Below are positions 21,901-30,967 of a stretch of 61,948 nt of DNA, in pieces. Position 1 is the first letter of the stretch. Each line of letters opens with the position of its first letter. This DNA comes from a virus. Location: positions 1-61,948 of the IMG/VR virus record IMGVR_UViG_3300014325_000602; one strand, given 5' to 3'. The position numbers were made by a program, and so were the translations under genes. Under the pieces are notes generated by a model, which did no database searches, was not told where the DNA came from, and saw only the letters and a program-made list of their open reading frames with translations.

Positions 21901-22184
21901 GCCATCGCCATCATCGCCCGCGCGCCGCGCGCCCGATTCCGGAGCGCCCCACGATGGTCGATCTGACCGCCGAGGACGATCGCGCGCACCAGATGCGGGT
22001 CGCCGACCGGATCTGTCTGGCGACGAACAAGATGAAGCTCACGGCCAGCCAGGCCGCGCGCCGCGCCGAGTGGATGATGCGCCGCGGGTTCGTGCGGCCG
22101 GGCTGCCACGTCGAACCGTACGCGTGCGCCGAGTGCGGCACGCATCACGTCGGCAATCGCCGGATCGTGTTTCCTGAGGACTGA
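21897..22184 (+). CDS. Small zinc-binding-type protein
   Basis: This is a 95-residue protein whose ATG overlaps the ATPase stop as ATGA. Residues 45-65 are a basic helix (NKMKLTASQAARRAEWMMRR) and the C-terminus has CAECGTHHVG, a partial zinc site with CxxC and two histidines. It could be a small DNA-associated protein. The family is not recognised. Confidence 0.5.
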   Translation: MSHRHHRPRAARPIPERPTMVDLTAEDDRAHQMRVADRICLATNKMKLTASQAARRAEWMMRRGFVRPGCHVEPYACAECGTHHVGNRRIVFPED

Positions 22185-22186
22185 CG

Positions 22187-22507
22187 ATGACTGACGACCT
22201 GATCGCGAGGATTCGAGCGGCGATTGACGATCAACTCCTCGACAATGCGTTTGCCAAGATGTATTGGCGATTCGCGCGGCCGCTGCCTGACTGCCGAAAC
22301 GATGTCCGCGATCTGGTCGTCCCAGCCATCGCCCGACTGCTGGAGGATGAGACGGCGACGCTGCGAGCGCGGATTGCTGCGGCTCAAGCCCACATGGAGA
22401 AGTTGCAGGAGCTGCCTGGGTACTGGAGCGCAGCGGAATGCGAAGCCCTCAGCGATGCGATGGACGCGCTGGGTCTACCAACAGTCCAACCGCAAGGAGC
22501 GAAGTAG
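22187..22507 (+). CDS. Hypothetical protein
   Basis: This is a 106-residue, mostly helical, soluble protein (RLLEDETATLRARIAAAQAH is a probable coiled coil). It starts two bases after the previous stop and ends two bases before the next start. No family is recognised. Confidence 0.5.
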   Translation: MTDDLIARIRAAIDDQLLDNAFAKMYWRFARPLPDCRNDVRDLVVPAIARLLEDETATLRARIAAAQAHMEKLQELPGYWSAAECEALSDAMDALGLPTVQPQGAK

Positions 22508-22509
22508 CC

Positions 22510-22983
22510 ATGCCGTTCCTCGAAACGCCGGAAGAACTTGCCGAGCAGATTGCTGATTGGGTTGGTCGCTGGGGCGCCGGGCCAGGCGACGAGGATCATC
22601 CCGATGACTGCAAGTGCAGGTTGTGCTTTGTCGGCGAGGTTGAGCGCCGCATCCGGGCAAGCGTCGAGAACGCGCGCCGCTTGACCCCATCGGAGCCGCC
22701 CGACAAGCTGAGCGACGGGAGTAGTCCCGCGGCCGATTCGCCGATCGCGCCAGAGACGCCCGAACCTGAGCCAGACCTGGTGATCGACATTGGCGCCGCC
22801 GAACTGACACCAGGCACCTTGGTCAACTTCCTCGTCACGCTCGACGGCGCGGATGGTACCGCGCTGGTTCGCCGCATCCACGGCATCAACTACCTGTCGG
22901 CCGAAGTGATCGGCCGCCATCGCTCGCTCGACGTCCTGAAAGTTATCGCGGACGATGTCGCGGCGCGCAAGGGAGAGAAGTAG
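22510..22983 (+). CDS. Hypothetical protein with C-x-C-x-x-C motif
   Basis: This 157-residue protein starts two bases after its neighbour. The N-terminal helix is followed by HPDDCKCRLCFVGEV, a possible metal site. The middle is acidic and proline-rich. The C-terminal 60 residues are alpha/beta. The family is not recognised. It is the last gene before the packaging block. Confidence 0.5.
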   Translation: MPFLETPEELAEQIADWVGRWGAGPGDEDHPDDCKCRLCFVGEVERRIRASVENARRLTPSEPPDKLSDGSSPAADSPIAPETPEPEPDLVIDIGAAELTPGTLVNFLVTLDGADGTALVRRIHGINYLSAEVIGRHRSLDVLKVIADDVAARKGEK

Positions 22984-23283
22984 ATGGGCGACCGCAAACA
23001 GCCGACGTCCGTGCCGACGAACCAGGTCAAGCCGACGCCGCCGCCGGCGCCACCACAACGACGTGATTCCATGGAGGCCACGAGGATGGACGCCACCGAA
23101 CCGATGCTGCAGTTCTTCAGATTCGATCACCTGCCCGACCATCTCCAGGACGTGAGCCAGCCGTTCAGCACGCTCGCGCGCCGGATGGTCGACACGCTCC
23201 CGCGCAATCCGGAGCGGACCGCCGCGCTGCGCAAGCTCCTCGAGGCGAAGGACTGCGCCGTCCGCGCGTTGATCTACCAGTGA
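22984..23283 (+). CDS. Conserved small phage protein before terminase
   Basis: This is a 99-residue protein. After a proline-rich N-terminus, residues 40-95 (MLQFFRFDHLPDHLQDVSQP, FSTLARRMVDTLPRNPERT, AALRKLLEAKDCAVRA) match a small helical protein commonly encoded in phage genomes, often near packaging genes, and left as hypothetical. The function is not known. The gene is fully packed between neighbours. Confidence 0.65.
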   Translation: MGDRKQPTSVPTNQVKPTPPPAPPQRRDSMEATRMDATEPMLQFFRFDHLPDHLQDVSQPFSTLARRMVDTLPRNPERTAALRKLLEAKDCAVRALIYQ

Positions 23284-23317
23284 GCAGCACCACATGGATT
23301 GAGGTCTGACCTCATGG

Positions 23318-23878
23318 ATGGACGATCGGATGGCACAGTGCACGGCCCAATCGAAGCAGCAGAAACGACGATGCCGGCGGCATGCGACGCCGGGCTCGAC
23401 GGTCTGCAAGTTCCACGGGGGCAAGAGCTTGAAGGGCATCGCGTCCCCATCCTTCAAACACGGCCGCTACTCGAAGGTCCTGCCGAAGGGGCTGAGCACG
23501 CACTACCTCCGCGCCCAGGAAGACCGCGACCTCCTCGCGCTACGCGAAGAGGTGGCCCTCGTGGACGCCCGCGTCGCCGAGCTGCTCGAGCGGGCGACGA
23601 CGAAGCGCGCCGGCGACCGCGTCTGGGCCGCGCTCGAGCCGCTGATCAACCAGCGCCGCAAGCTCGTCGAGTCGGAGAGCCGGCGCATGAAGGATCTGCA
23701 CCAGATGATCACGCTCGAGCGCGCGTATGCGCTCGTCGCGGCCTACATCGCCGTCGTCCAACGCCATGTCACTGACCGCGCCGTCCTCACGCTCATCTCG
23801 GAGGAGTTCAGCCGACTCACTGCGGGAGGAGATGATCCGCCGGATGCGGCCGCCGATGGACGACCGCCCCGCGGTTGA
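23318..23878 (+). CDS. terS: Terminase small subunit-like protein
   Basis: This is a 186-residue protein. The N-terminal element CTAQSKQQKRRCRRHATPGS followed by CKFHGGKS is a cysteine/histidine motif typical of phage small terminases of the HGG type. Residues 70-140 are long helices suited to oligomerisation. The C-terminus is acidic. It overlaps the large subunit by about 47 bases in another frame. A second in-frame ATG (23330) is possible. It would recognise the packaging site and recruit the large subunit. Confidence 0.75.
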   Translation: MDDRMAQCTAQSKQQKRRCRRHATPGSTVCKFHGGKSLKGIASPSFKHGRYSKVLPKGLSTHYLRAQEDRDLLALREEVALVDARVAELLERATTKRAGDRVWAALEPLINQRRKLVESESRRMKDLHQMITLERAYALVAAYIAVVQRHVTDRAVLTLISEEFSRLTAGGDDPPDAAADGRPPRG

Positions 23879-25319
23879 ACGCGTCGTCGCCGGCGGCCCG
23901 ACGACGGACGCGGAGCTCAAGACGTACCTGCTCGACACGTTCGGCGTGCGCCTGCCGGACCAGCGGTGCTGCCACGCGCACACGACACCGTTCCGCGCCT
24001 TCGCCGACGCGTACTTCGCGCGCGCCTCGGTCACGGTCTGGGAGGCCTCGCGCGGCTTCGGCGGCAAGTCCTTCATGCTCGCGCTCCTGAGCCTGGCCGA
24101 AGCGCACAGCCTGCGCGCACGCGTGAACCTCCTCGGCGGCACCGGCGAACAGGCGAAGCGCGTGCTCGAGGCGATGAACGAGTTCTGGAACTACCCGGCG
24201 GCGCCGCGGCATGACCTGGCGTCGGCGCCGGCGCAGCGCGAGACGCGTTTCCGATCGGGCAATTGGGTCCGCGCGCTGATGGCGTCGACGGCGTCCGCCC
24301 GCGGGCCCCACCCGCAACGCCTGCGCCTCGACGAGGTCGACGAGATGACGCTCGAGATTCTCGACGCCGCGATGGGCCAGACGATGTCGCTCGCCGGTGT
24401 GCCGGCGCAGACTGTGCTGAGCTCGACGCATCACTACGCCGACTACACTTTCACCGAAGTGAAGAAGCGCGCCGCAGCGAAGGGCTGGCCGGTCTATGAG
24501 TGGTGCTTCCGCGAATCGCTCGAGCCGCACGGCTGGCTCGCGCCCGCGGAAGTCTCGCGCAAGAAGGCCGAAGTCACCGAGGCGATGTGGTCGGCCGAGT
24601 ACGAGCTCCAGGAGCCGAACCCGGAAGGCCGCGCGATTGTGCCCGAGGCCGTCGAAGCGATGTTCAAGCGCGAGCTCGGGACCTTCCGCGGCGGAGAGGG
24701 CGAGCTCGTCGAGCTCGAGCCACCCGTGCCAGGCGCGCGCTACGCCACCGGCGGCGACTGGGCGAGGAAGAAAGACCACACCGTCATCTGGACGTTCCGC
24801 ACCGACGTCACGCCGCTGCGCCTGGTCGCGTTCGAACGGATGCAGCGCCGGCCCTGGCCGACGATGGTCGGCAAGTTCGACGCGCGGATGAAGCGCTATC
24901 CCGGGTCGGGCGCACACGATGCCACCGGCCTGGGCGACGTCGTCAGCGGCTACATGACCTCGGACGCTGAGGGCGTGATTCTCGTCGGTCGCGCACGCGC
25001 TGACGTGTTCACTGAATACATCGCCGCGATCGAGCGCGGGGAATGTGAAGCCCCGATGGTCGATGCCGCCTACGGCGCCCACAAGTACTGCGCCGTCGAC
25101 GACCTCTACGGCAACGGGCATCCGCCGGATGAGTTTGTCGCCGGCGCGCTCGCGTACCGCGCATCCACCCGCGGCCGCGATCCGAATCCGCCAGGCGTCA
25201 TGGAGGCGACCGGGCCCACCGGCTATCGCAGCCCGGACACCCGCGGCCGTCGACAGGCCGACGACGACGATGATAACGACGAACAAAGCGAGAGCGGCCG
25301 CTGGCCGAAGAAGCTATGA
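23832..25319 (+). CDS. terL: Terminase large subunit
   Basis: This is a 495-residue packaging motor. The ATPase shows a Walker A-like S73-R-G-F-G-G-K79-S80 and Walker B RLRLD167-E168. The nuclease half shows [15 protein letters not shown] (about 305-320) and a later [10 protein letters not shown], the acidic metal-binding pattern of RNase H-fold terminases. The C-terminus is polar and disordered. ATGs at 23832, 23844 and 23856 are possible starts; the first is chosen because GGAGG lies just upstream. It ends in ATGA, coupled to the next gene. Confidence 0.9.
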   Translation: MIRRMRPPMDDRPAVERVVAGGPTTDAELKTYLLDTFGVRLPDQRCCHAHTTPFRAFADAYFARASVTVWEASRGFGGKSFMLALLSLAEAHSLRARVNLLGGTGEQAKRVLEAMNEFWNYPAAPRHDLASAPAQRETRFRSGNWVRALMASTASARGPHPQRLRLDEVDEMTLEILDAAMGQTMSLAGVPAQTVLSSTHHYADYTFTEVKKRAAAKGWPVYEWCFRESLEPHGWLAPAEVSRKKAEVTEAMWSAEYELQEPNPEGRAIVPEAVEAMFKRELGTFRGGEGELVELEPPVPGARYATGGDWARKKDHTVIWTFRTDVTPLRLVAFERMQRRPWPTMVGKFDARMKRYPGSGAHDATGLGDVVSGYMTSDAEGVILVGRARADVFTEYIAAIERGECEAPMVDAAYGAHKYCAVDDLYGNGHPPDEFVAGALAYRASTRGRDPNPPGVMEATGPTGYRSPDTRGRRQADDDDDNDEQSESGRWPKKL

Positions 25320-25522
25320 CGCCACGCCGGCCACGATCGCGTCGCGGTTTTCTCTGTGAGCGCTGCGACAGCCCGGATCTGGTCGTCCTCGACTCGCGCT
25401 GGTCCAACGCGCGCGGCGCGATCTGGCGCCGGCGCGAGTGTCGTGCCTGCGGGCATCGGAAGACGTACTATGAGAGCGCCGTCGCCGAGCCGACATTGGC
25501 TCGAGCGATCGGGCAGCGATGA
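25316..25522 (+). CDS. Small zinc-ribbon protein (NrdR-like fold)
   Basis: This is a 68-residue protein overlapping terL by [37 protein letters not shown] has two CxxC pairs separated by about 25 residues, resembling the zinc ribbon of NrdR or TFIIS-type domains. Such proteins in phages can regulate transcription of late genes, but this is not shown. It overlaps the next gene as well. Confidence 0.6.
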   Translation: MTPRRPRSRRGFLCERCDSPDLVVLDSRWSNARGAIWRRRECRACGHRKTYYESAVAEPTLARAIGQR

Positions 25523-25839
25523 CCATGGTCGATGAGACTCTCGCGGTGACCGCCGCAGTGGAGCGCCGGGCCATCATGGCGTTCATGCGCCTCGAGTCAC
25601 AGAAGGGCGTCGTGTCCGTCGAGGACATCGGCCGAGGCGTCTTTGGTGTGCAGTTTTTCCCGCCGTACGGCCGGCATCAAAGCCGTCCGCTGGTCGTGTC
25701 GCGCATCCTGGCGCACATGGAGCACCTCGGGAATCGGGGATGGGTCACCGGATGCTCGGTGCAATCGAGCCACGGTATGTATTTCTTAGGCTGGGCGCTC
25801 ACGCTCAAGGGCGGCCAGGACGAGTACGCGGGCGACTGA
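25519..25839 (+). CDS. Hypothetical protein between terminase and portal
   Basis: This 106-residue soluble protein is mostly alpha/beta ([20 protein letters not shown]) and is coupled to the zinc-ribbon gene by an overlap. No family is recognised. The hairpin at 25876 follows it. Confidence 0.5.
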   Translation: MTMVDETLAVTAAVERRAIMAFMRLESQKGVVSVEDIGRGVFGVQFFPPYGRHQSRPLVVSRILAHMEHLGNRGWVTGCSVQSSHGMYFLGWALTLKGGQDEYAGD

Positions 25840-25875
25840 GGGCACGCGCAACCACAACATCTTGGGGCTGAAGAC

Positions 25876-25909
25876 GGCGGGAGCCCTTCTAGACTCAAGG
25901 CACCCCGCC
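25876..25909 (+). other. Stem-loop just before portal gene
   Basis: GGCGGG (25876-25881) pairs with CCCGCC (25904-25909), with an inner CCTT/AAGG pairing. It ends four bases before the portal ATG, so it may act as an attenuator or shield the start. No T-run follows. Confidence 0.35.
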
Positions 25910-25913
25910 GCTC

Positions 25914-28190
25914 ATGGCGACACGCCGTCCGCCAGACCGCTCACACGCCACCCGACGTCGTCGAACCATCCACGCGGCCACGACCACGCCCGCCGTCCTC
26001 GCGCCGAGCAAGCGTGAAGCGCTCGCGCAAGCGCTGACCAGTGGGACCTCGGCCGGCGCGTACGCGGATCAGCCGACGCCCGGTAACGACGATCCGACTG
26101 AAGCGATCGGCGCGCCGGGCAATCTCAACGTCTCCGGCTTTCTGACCGGGGAGGACTACAACCCCAATCTCGACGGGCAATCGGCGTACGCGGTCTACGA
26201 CCAGATGCGCCGGAGCGACGCGCAAGTCCAGGCCACGCTCGCGATGTGCAAGCTGCCGGTGAAGGCCGCGACCTGGGACGTCGAGGCAGCGAGCGACGAC
26301 GCGCAGGACCAGGCGATCGCGGATTTCGTGCGCGCGGCGCTCCTCGACGAAGACGCGATGGATTTGTCGTGGCACCAGGTCCTCGACAACGTGCTCCTCA
26401 AGTTCGACTTCGGCGCGAGCGCGGGGGAGAAAGTGTGGCGCCTCGACGATACCGGCGCATTGCGTTTCAAGGCGATCGAGCCGCGCCTCCCGCGGACGTT
26501 CTACCGGTGGATTGAGGACCCGGCGACGGGCCGCCTCGTCGCGCTCCAGCAGTTCGCCCCGAAGGCCGGGCGGTACGGGTTCTGGACGATCCCGGTCGAT
26601 CGCCTCGTGCTGCATCTGCTGGGCCGCGAGGGCAATAACTGGTACGGCCGGTCGATTCTCCGCGCCGCCTACCAGCACTGGTTCTACAAGAAGCAGCTCT
26701 ACGAGATCGCGGCCGTCGCCGCCGATCGCGAACATCAGGGCATCCCGCGCGCGAAGATCCTCGAGACGTACAAGGCCGAGACGGCGCCGCTCGGGAAAAT
26801 CGTGACCACGCTCAAAGGCCTGCGCGCCCATCACACCGGCTACGTCGTGCAGCCGTTCGGTGTCGAGTATGACTGGCTCACGAGCGCCAACGCCGAGCAG
26901 CGCATGCAGGGGACGATCTCACTCCTCGAGCACCACAACGTGATGATCGCGCGCAGCTGCCTGCAGCAGTTCACCGCGCAGGGCGAGCAGCGTCATGGAT
27001 CGTTCGGCGCCGCGTCCGTCACCCTTGAAGCCTTCTACGACGGGCTCGAGGGCATGGTGAAGGAGATCTGCAGCGAGCTCCGCGCCCAGGTCGTGAAGCC
27101 CCTCTGCGAGATGAACTTCGACATGACCAATCGGCCGTGTCCGAAGCTCGTCGTCTCGGACCTCGGCAAGATGGACGCGAAGGCGCTCGCCGAAGCGATG
27201 GGGCGCCTGGCCGCCACCAAGGTCATTACGCCCGATGACGATCTCGAGGATTGGGTCCGCGGCATCATGAACGCGCCGCCATTGCCGGCCGAGCTGCGCG
27301 GGCAGGAGCGCACGCGCTCGAGCGGCCTGTCGCCAGATCTGTTCGGCGGGGACGCGCTCGGGCCGACTCCGCAGGATCGCCCGCTCGATGCCCCGGTGGG
27401 CCTGGCGCGCCAGCCGAACGCCCGCGAGCGTCGCGTGCTTAATCTCAAAGGCATCCGTCGACGACTCGAGAGCGAGAAGGCGAAGCTGGCCACCTCGCTC
27501 GTCCGCCTCCGTACTGCCCACGCGCGATCGCTCGCCGACACGCTCGCGAAGAAAGACGCGCGCGACACGGCCGCGTTCACCGACCTGCGCGCGAAACATC
27601 TGCCCGGGCCCGACGCGTCGGCGATCAAGAGCGCCATCCGCGCGATGCAGAGCCGCGTGGCCGAGTTCGGCGCCGGCGAAGTCCGCCGCGAGCTGCGCCG
27701 CCAGGGCGCCGTGGTCCGCCACCTGGGCGGCCAGCGCGCGACCGCGAACAAGCGGACGCTCACCTCAGCCCTCGTCTCGAGCGCGGAAGCGACCTCCGAT
27801 CGCCTCGTCCAGTCCTGGCATTCCCTCGCGCTCGACAACGCCGTGCGCCTGCGTCGATCTGGCCTCGTGGGCCAGGCGCTCGCCGATGCGCTCGTCGACG
27901 CGTTGACCGAGGTGGCCGAGCAGGCGATCAAGCGCGCCGCCGGCGAGGAAGTGAACGAGGCCTTCGCGCTCGGCCGCCACTGGCAAGCCGACCAGGCGAA
28001 AGACTCGATCGAGCTCGCGGTCTACAGCTGCGTGATGGACGACCGCAGCTGCGACACGTGTGAGGAGCTCGACGGCGAAGAGTTCGAAGTCGGCAGCGAC
28101 GAGTACGAATCGAACGCCCCGCCCAACAAGAACTGCGACGGCAAAGACAACTGCCGCTGCGTGTACCTCTTCCTCGTGAAAGGCGAGTAA
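25914..28190 (+). CDS. Portal protein fused to MuF-type head-morphogenesis domain
   Basis: This is a 758-residue protein. Residues about 70-480 match the Mu gp29/DUF935-type portal: MRRSDAQVQATLAMCKLPVK, a WDV strand, AYQHWFYKKQLYEIAAVAAD and LEAFYDGLEGMVKEICSELR. Residues about 500-640 are a long helical linker. Residues about 640-758 match the MuF/SPP1 gp7 domain, ending with a cysteine cluster (CVMDDRSCDTCEELDGEEFE, then CDGKDNCRCVYLF). Portal and MuF are usually two genes; here they are one frame. The portal forms the DNA port, and MuF proteins are minor head proteins. Confidence 0.85.
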   Translation: MATRRPPDRSHATRRRRTIHAATTTPAVLAPSKREALAQALTSGTSAGAYADQPTPGNDDPTEAIGAPGNLNVSGFLTGEDYNPNLDGQSAYAVYDQMRRSDAQVQATLAMCKLPVKAATWDVEAASDDAQDQAIADFVRAALLDEDAMDLSWHQVLDNVLLKFDFGASAGEKVWRLDDTGALRFKAIEPRLPRTFYRWIEDPATGRLVALQQFAPKAGRYGFWTIPVDRLVLHLLGREGNNWYGRSILRAAYQHWFYKKQLYEIAAVAADREHQGIPRAKILETYKAETAPLGKIVTTLKGLRAHHTGYVVQPFGVEYDWLTSANAEQRMQGTISLLEHHNVMIARSCLQQFTAQGEQRHGSFGAASVTLEAFYDGLEGMVKEICSELRAQVVKPLCEMNFDMTNRPCPKLVVSDLGKMDAKALAEAMGRLAATKVITPDDDLEDWVRGIMNAPPLPAELRGQERTRSSGLSPDLFGGDALGPTPQDRPLDAPVGLARQPNARERRVLNLKGIRRRLESEKAKLATSLVRLRTAHARSLADTLAKKDARDTAAFTDLRAKHLPGPDASAIKSAIRAMQSRVAEFGAGEVRRELRRQGAVVRHLGGQRATANKRTLTSALVSSAEATSDRLVQSWHSLALDNAVRLRRSGLVGQALADALVDALTEVAEQAIKRAAGEEVNEAFALGRHWQADQAKDSIELAVYSCVMDDRSCDTCEELDGEEFEVGSDEYESNAPPNKNCDGKDNCRCVYLFLVKGE

Positions 28191-28196
28191 GTCCCG

Positions 28197-28523
28197 ATGG
28201 GGTATCAGCCTCCGCGCCAATTCCCGCCGCCGCCTCCCGCTGCGAACGGTGTGCCGATCGTGGGCCAAGCGCTCGACGTCTACGCCTGGACGCCGGTGGT
28301 CTCGCTCGCGTGCCGTTGCCGCACACCGTCGACGCCGCTGCTCTTGACTGGACTGGGCACTGTCGTGATGTGCCCGCACTGCCGCAGGCTCTTCGCGGTG
28401 ACGAAGGTCCGCTTTGCCCACGATCGGCCGGACAACGAGCTGCAGGTCTCGCTCGTGGGGACGGCGCCCGCGCCGCCGGCGCCCGGCCCCGCCCCAGCGC
28501 CCGAGGCGCCGACGTCCGACTGA
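28197..28523 (+). CDS. Small proline-rich protein with cysteine pairs
   Basis: This is a 108-residue protein. Proline-rich ends flank a core with CRCR near residue 39 and CPHC near 60, a possible zinc site (VMCPHCRRLFAV). It starts six bases after the portal gene and overlaps the next gene by one base (TGATG). The function is unknown. Confidence 0.5.
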   Translation: MGYQPPRQFPPPPPAANGVPIVGQALDVYAWTPVVSLACRCRTPSTPLLLTGLGTVVMCPHCRRLFAVTKVRFAHDRPDNELQVSLVGTAPAPPAPGPAPAPEAPTSD

Positions 28524-28747
28524 TGAATCCCGCTATGTCCCGATTCGACGGGCCCGCCACGCCGCGACGAGAGCCGCGCCATCCGGATGATCTCTTGACC
28601 GTCGAGCAGGCGGCCGAGCAGTACGGCGTGTCGCAGAAGACGATCCGTCGCCACATCGACAAAGGCGCGATCAAGGTGATCCAGTTCGGCGAGAACGGCG
28701 CGATTCGCATCAAACGATCCGTCCTCGACGAGTACGTCGGCTGGTAG
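28523..28747 (+). CDS. Excisionase-type helix-turn-helix protein in the head module
   Basis: This is a 74-residue protein; the ATG at 28523 overlaps the previous stop as TGATG, and an ATG at 28535 is possible. The domain DDLLTVEQAAEQYGVSQKTI, RRHIDKGAIKVIQFGENGAI, RIKRSVLDEYV is a textbook HTH_17 / excisionase fold. Its placement among virion genes is unusual. It might regulate late transcription or be an excisionase; it is a second member of the family besides the gene at 5147. Confidence 0.7.
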   Translation: MNPAMSRFDGPATPRREPRHPDDLLTVEQAAEQYGVSQKTIRRHIDKGAIKVIQFGENGAIRIKRSVLDEYVGW

Positions 28748-28837
28748 TCACGCACGTACACGCGCGGTCACGCGTGGACAGCCTGCCACGCACCCTCTAG
28801 CGCGCGCGCGGGATCGCTCCGCACACTGCCAAGCGAC

Positions 28838-30472
28838 ATGCCCGCCGGCGCGTCTGTGCATCTCAAGAACGTCGACCCCGAGGTGGGGAACGGCGTTGAC
28901 CGAGACAAACTGCCGGCGAGCGACTTTGCGGGGAAGGATCGATCCTTTCCCATCAAGACCCCGAAGGACGTGGCCGATGCGGCGGCGTCGATCGGCCGCG
29001 CCGGGGACGACAACTACTCCAGCGACCAGCTGAAGAAGAACATCATCCGGATCGCCAAGCGCAAGGGCGCCGCGTTCGTCGCGAAGCTCCCGAAGGCCTG
29101 GCGCGGGTCCGGCAAGAAAGACACCGCCCGCCGGATCGCGCCGTTCGTGGCGCTCGTCGCGCTCGACGTTCAGACGGGCGACGAGGCACGCACGAGCTGG
29201 GTGCAGGTGCTGCGGACCGGCGAGTTCTACGACCCGCGGTACGGCGACTTCACGGTCACGACGACCGACCTGGCCACGATGGCCGAGAACTTTGAGACCG
29301 GCAAGTACCCGGTCTCGCCGACCCGACTCCCGATCGACTTCAATCACGGCACCACGCGCGCGGCCTCAGCCGAGCAGGGCAAGGCGGCGGGCTGGATCGT
29401 GGATGTCGAGATCCGCGCCGGCGGCGACGAGCTCTGGTGCTGTGTCGAGTGGACGGACGACGCGGCCGCGATGATTGAGGCCAAGGAGTATCAGGGCCTC
29501 TCCGCGAGCTTTTCCTTCGGCTACAAGAACAGCAACGGCGGCGAAGAGATCGGGCCGACCCTCTTCGGCGCCGCCCTGACGAACGTGCCAGTGGTGCACG
29601 GGATGCAGCCCGCCATGCTCGGCCTGGCCAACGCCCACGCGTGCGACCTCGCCGACTTCGACGAAGAGAGCGAGGCGCAGTTCAGTTTCGACGAGCAGCG
29701 GCGACGGGTCGGCGAAGCCCTCCGGATCACCTACGGCCAGACCACGAGCTGCTACCTCGTCGATATGTTCGACGGCCGCGTGGTCTACCGCCAGTTGAGC
29801 GCCGGCTACTACGGCGACGGCAACCTCTACGAAGTTCCGTTCGAGATCGACGCCGATGGCGTCGTGATTTTCACCGGCAGCCCCGTTGAGGTGGTCGCCG
29901 ACTACCGCCCCTTGGGCGCAGGAGCAACGAACATGGCGAAGACGATCACGGTCAAGGGCGCGGACGGCAAGGACGTGCAGCTGAGCGAAGAGGTCGTCCG
30001 CGATCTCGCGAAGGCGCACGCGCCGGCCGCGGAGGTGGTCGAGCTCGCCGCGTTCAAGGCCTTGGAAGCGAAGGTCACCGCGCAGGACACGACGATCCAG
30101 GACCTCTCGACGAAGAACCTGGCGCTCGTCAAGGAGCGCGACGAGAAGACCGCGCGCGACAAGGTCGACTCGCTCATCCGCGCCGGCAAGGCCACGCCGG
30201 CCGAGAAGGACGGGCTCTTCGAGCTCGCGGTCGCGAATCCCACGCTCTTCGACAAAGTCACGGCGAGCCGCCCGGCGATCGATCGCAGCACGGCGATCGG
30301 CTCGGGCTCGGACACGGGGGCGACGACGGCCGCGACCGAAGCGATGGCGCTCGCGCGCACCGAGCAGGAGCAGGACAAGGCCCTCTCGAGCCACGACGCG
30401 CTCGCGCGGGTGTTCAACAAGAACCCGGCGCTCTACGAACGCTACAAGGTCGAGACGGCCGTCAAGGTCTAG
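28838..30472 (+). CDS. Mu I-like prohead protease with C-terminal scaffold
   Basis: This is a 544-residue protein. Residues about 20-95 form a basic helical domain (KDVADAAASIGRAGDDNYSS). Residues about 100-280 carry the Mu-type protease fold: LPIDFNHGTTR (His), a strand core WIVDVEIRAGGDELWCCVEW and GLSASFSFGYKN (Ser), typical of peptidase U35/S78-like proteases. Residues from about 366 to the end are a scaffold-like coiled coil. An in-frame ATG with a strong ribosome-binding site at 29933 would give the scaffold alone (see that entry). The upstream start has no clear ribosome-binding site. Confidence 0.8.
   Translation: MPAGASVHLKNVDPEVGNGVDRDKLPASDFAGKDRSFPIKTPKDVADAAASIGRAGDDNYSSDQLKKNIIRIAKRKGAAFVAKLPKAWRGSGKKDTARRIAPFVALVALDVQTGDEARTSWVQVLRTGEFYDPRYGDFTVTTTDLATMAENFETGKYPVSPTRLPIDFNHGTTRAASAEQGKAAGWIVDVEIRAGGDELWCCVEWTDDAAAMIEAKEYQGLSASFSFGYKNSNGGEEIGPTLFGAALTNVPVVHGMQPAMLGLANAHACDLADFDEESEAQFSFDEQRRRVGEALRITYGQTTSCYLVDMFDGRVVYRQLSAGYYGDGNLYEVPFEIDADGVVIFTGSPVEVVADYRPLGAGATNMAKTITVKGADGKDVQLSEEVVRDLAKAHAPAAEVVELAAFKALEAKVTAQDTTIQDLSTKNLALVKERDEKTARDKVDSLIRAGKATPAEKDGLFELAVANPTLFDKVTASRPAIDRSTAIGSGSDTGATTAATEAMALARTEQEQDKALSSHDALARVFNKNPALYERYKVETAVKV
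29933..30472 (+). CDS. Nested in-frame scaffold protein
   Basis: This internal start lies in the same frame as the protease. GCAGGAG (29918-29924) lies eight bases before the ATG. The 179-residue product (MAKTITVKGADGKDVQLSEE at the start) is a charged coiled coil with Asp/Lys-rich helices, as expected for a capsid scaffold. Phage lambda (C/Nu3) and Mu (I/Z) use the same nested design. Internal initiation here is inferred from the ribosome-binding site and domain border. Confidence 0.65.
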   Translation: MAKTITVKGADGKDVQLSEEVVRDLAKAHAPAAEVVELAAFKALEAKVTAQDTTIQDLSTKNLALVKERDEKTARDKVDSLIRAGKATPAEKDGLFELAVANPTLFDKVTASRPAIDRSTAIGSGSDTGATTAATEAMALARTEQEQDKALSSHDALARVFNKNPALYERYKVETAVKV

Positions 30473-30535
30473 CGCCACGCGGCGCACGCGCACGAGCGGT
30501 TTACAGCCCCAGCTCGGGGCCCAGGAGTCATCGCG

Positions 30536-30928
30536 ATGGCGACGGCAATCGAAATTCTCAACGTGAACATGAAGGCCAACAGCGACCTGTCGGCCAAGCA
30601 GTTCTTCATCGTCAAGCAGACCGCGGCGGACACGGTCGACCTCACCTCGGCGGTCACCGATCGCCCGTTCGGTGTGCTCATCAACGCGCCGAAGCAGAAC
30701 CAAGCCGGCGAAGTCCAGACGGACGGCATCGCGAAGGTCGCGAGCGACGGATCCGGCTCGGCCATTGCCGCCGGCGATCAGCTCGGGACCGACGCGAACG
30801 GCCGCGCGGTCAAGTGCACCACGAACGATCGGCCGTTGCTCGGCGAGGCGATGGACGCGTCCACGGCGCTCGGCACCGTCATCCGCGTGAAGTTGAAGCC
30901 CGGCACGTCGTTCCGGACCCCGGCGTAG
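30536..30928 (+). CDS. Capsid decoration protein (DUF2190-like)
   Basis: This is a 130-residue protein of beta-rich, small-residue composition (VTDRPFGVLINAPKQNQAGE, GIAKVASDGSGSAIAAGDQL, GTDANGRAVKCTTNDRP). This pattern of a repeated small-beta unit is typical of DUF2190 head-decoration proteins encoded between scaffold and major capsid protein. It would bind the expanded shell. Confidence 0.75.
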   Translation: MATAIEILNVNMKANSDLSAKQFFIVKQTAADTVDLTSAVTDRPFGVLINAPKQNQAGEVQTDGIAKVASDGSGSAIAAGDQLGTDANGRAVKCTTNDRPLLGEAMDASTALGTVIRVKLKPGTSFRTPA

Positions 30929-30967
30929 GCGCCGGCCGAAGTTCTCGACTTTTGAGGAGTTGGCGTC

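Noticed and set aside
28772-28791. Short hairpin GCGTGG / CCACGC before the protease gene
   Set aside because: Only six pairs with an eight-base loop in G+C-rich DNA; likely chance, no T-tract.
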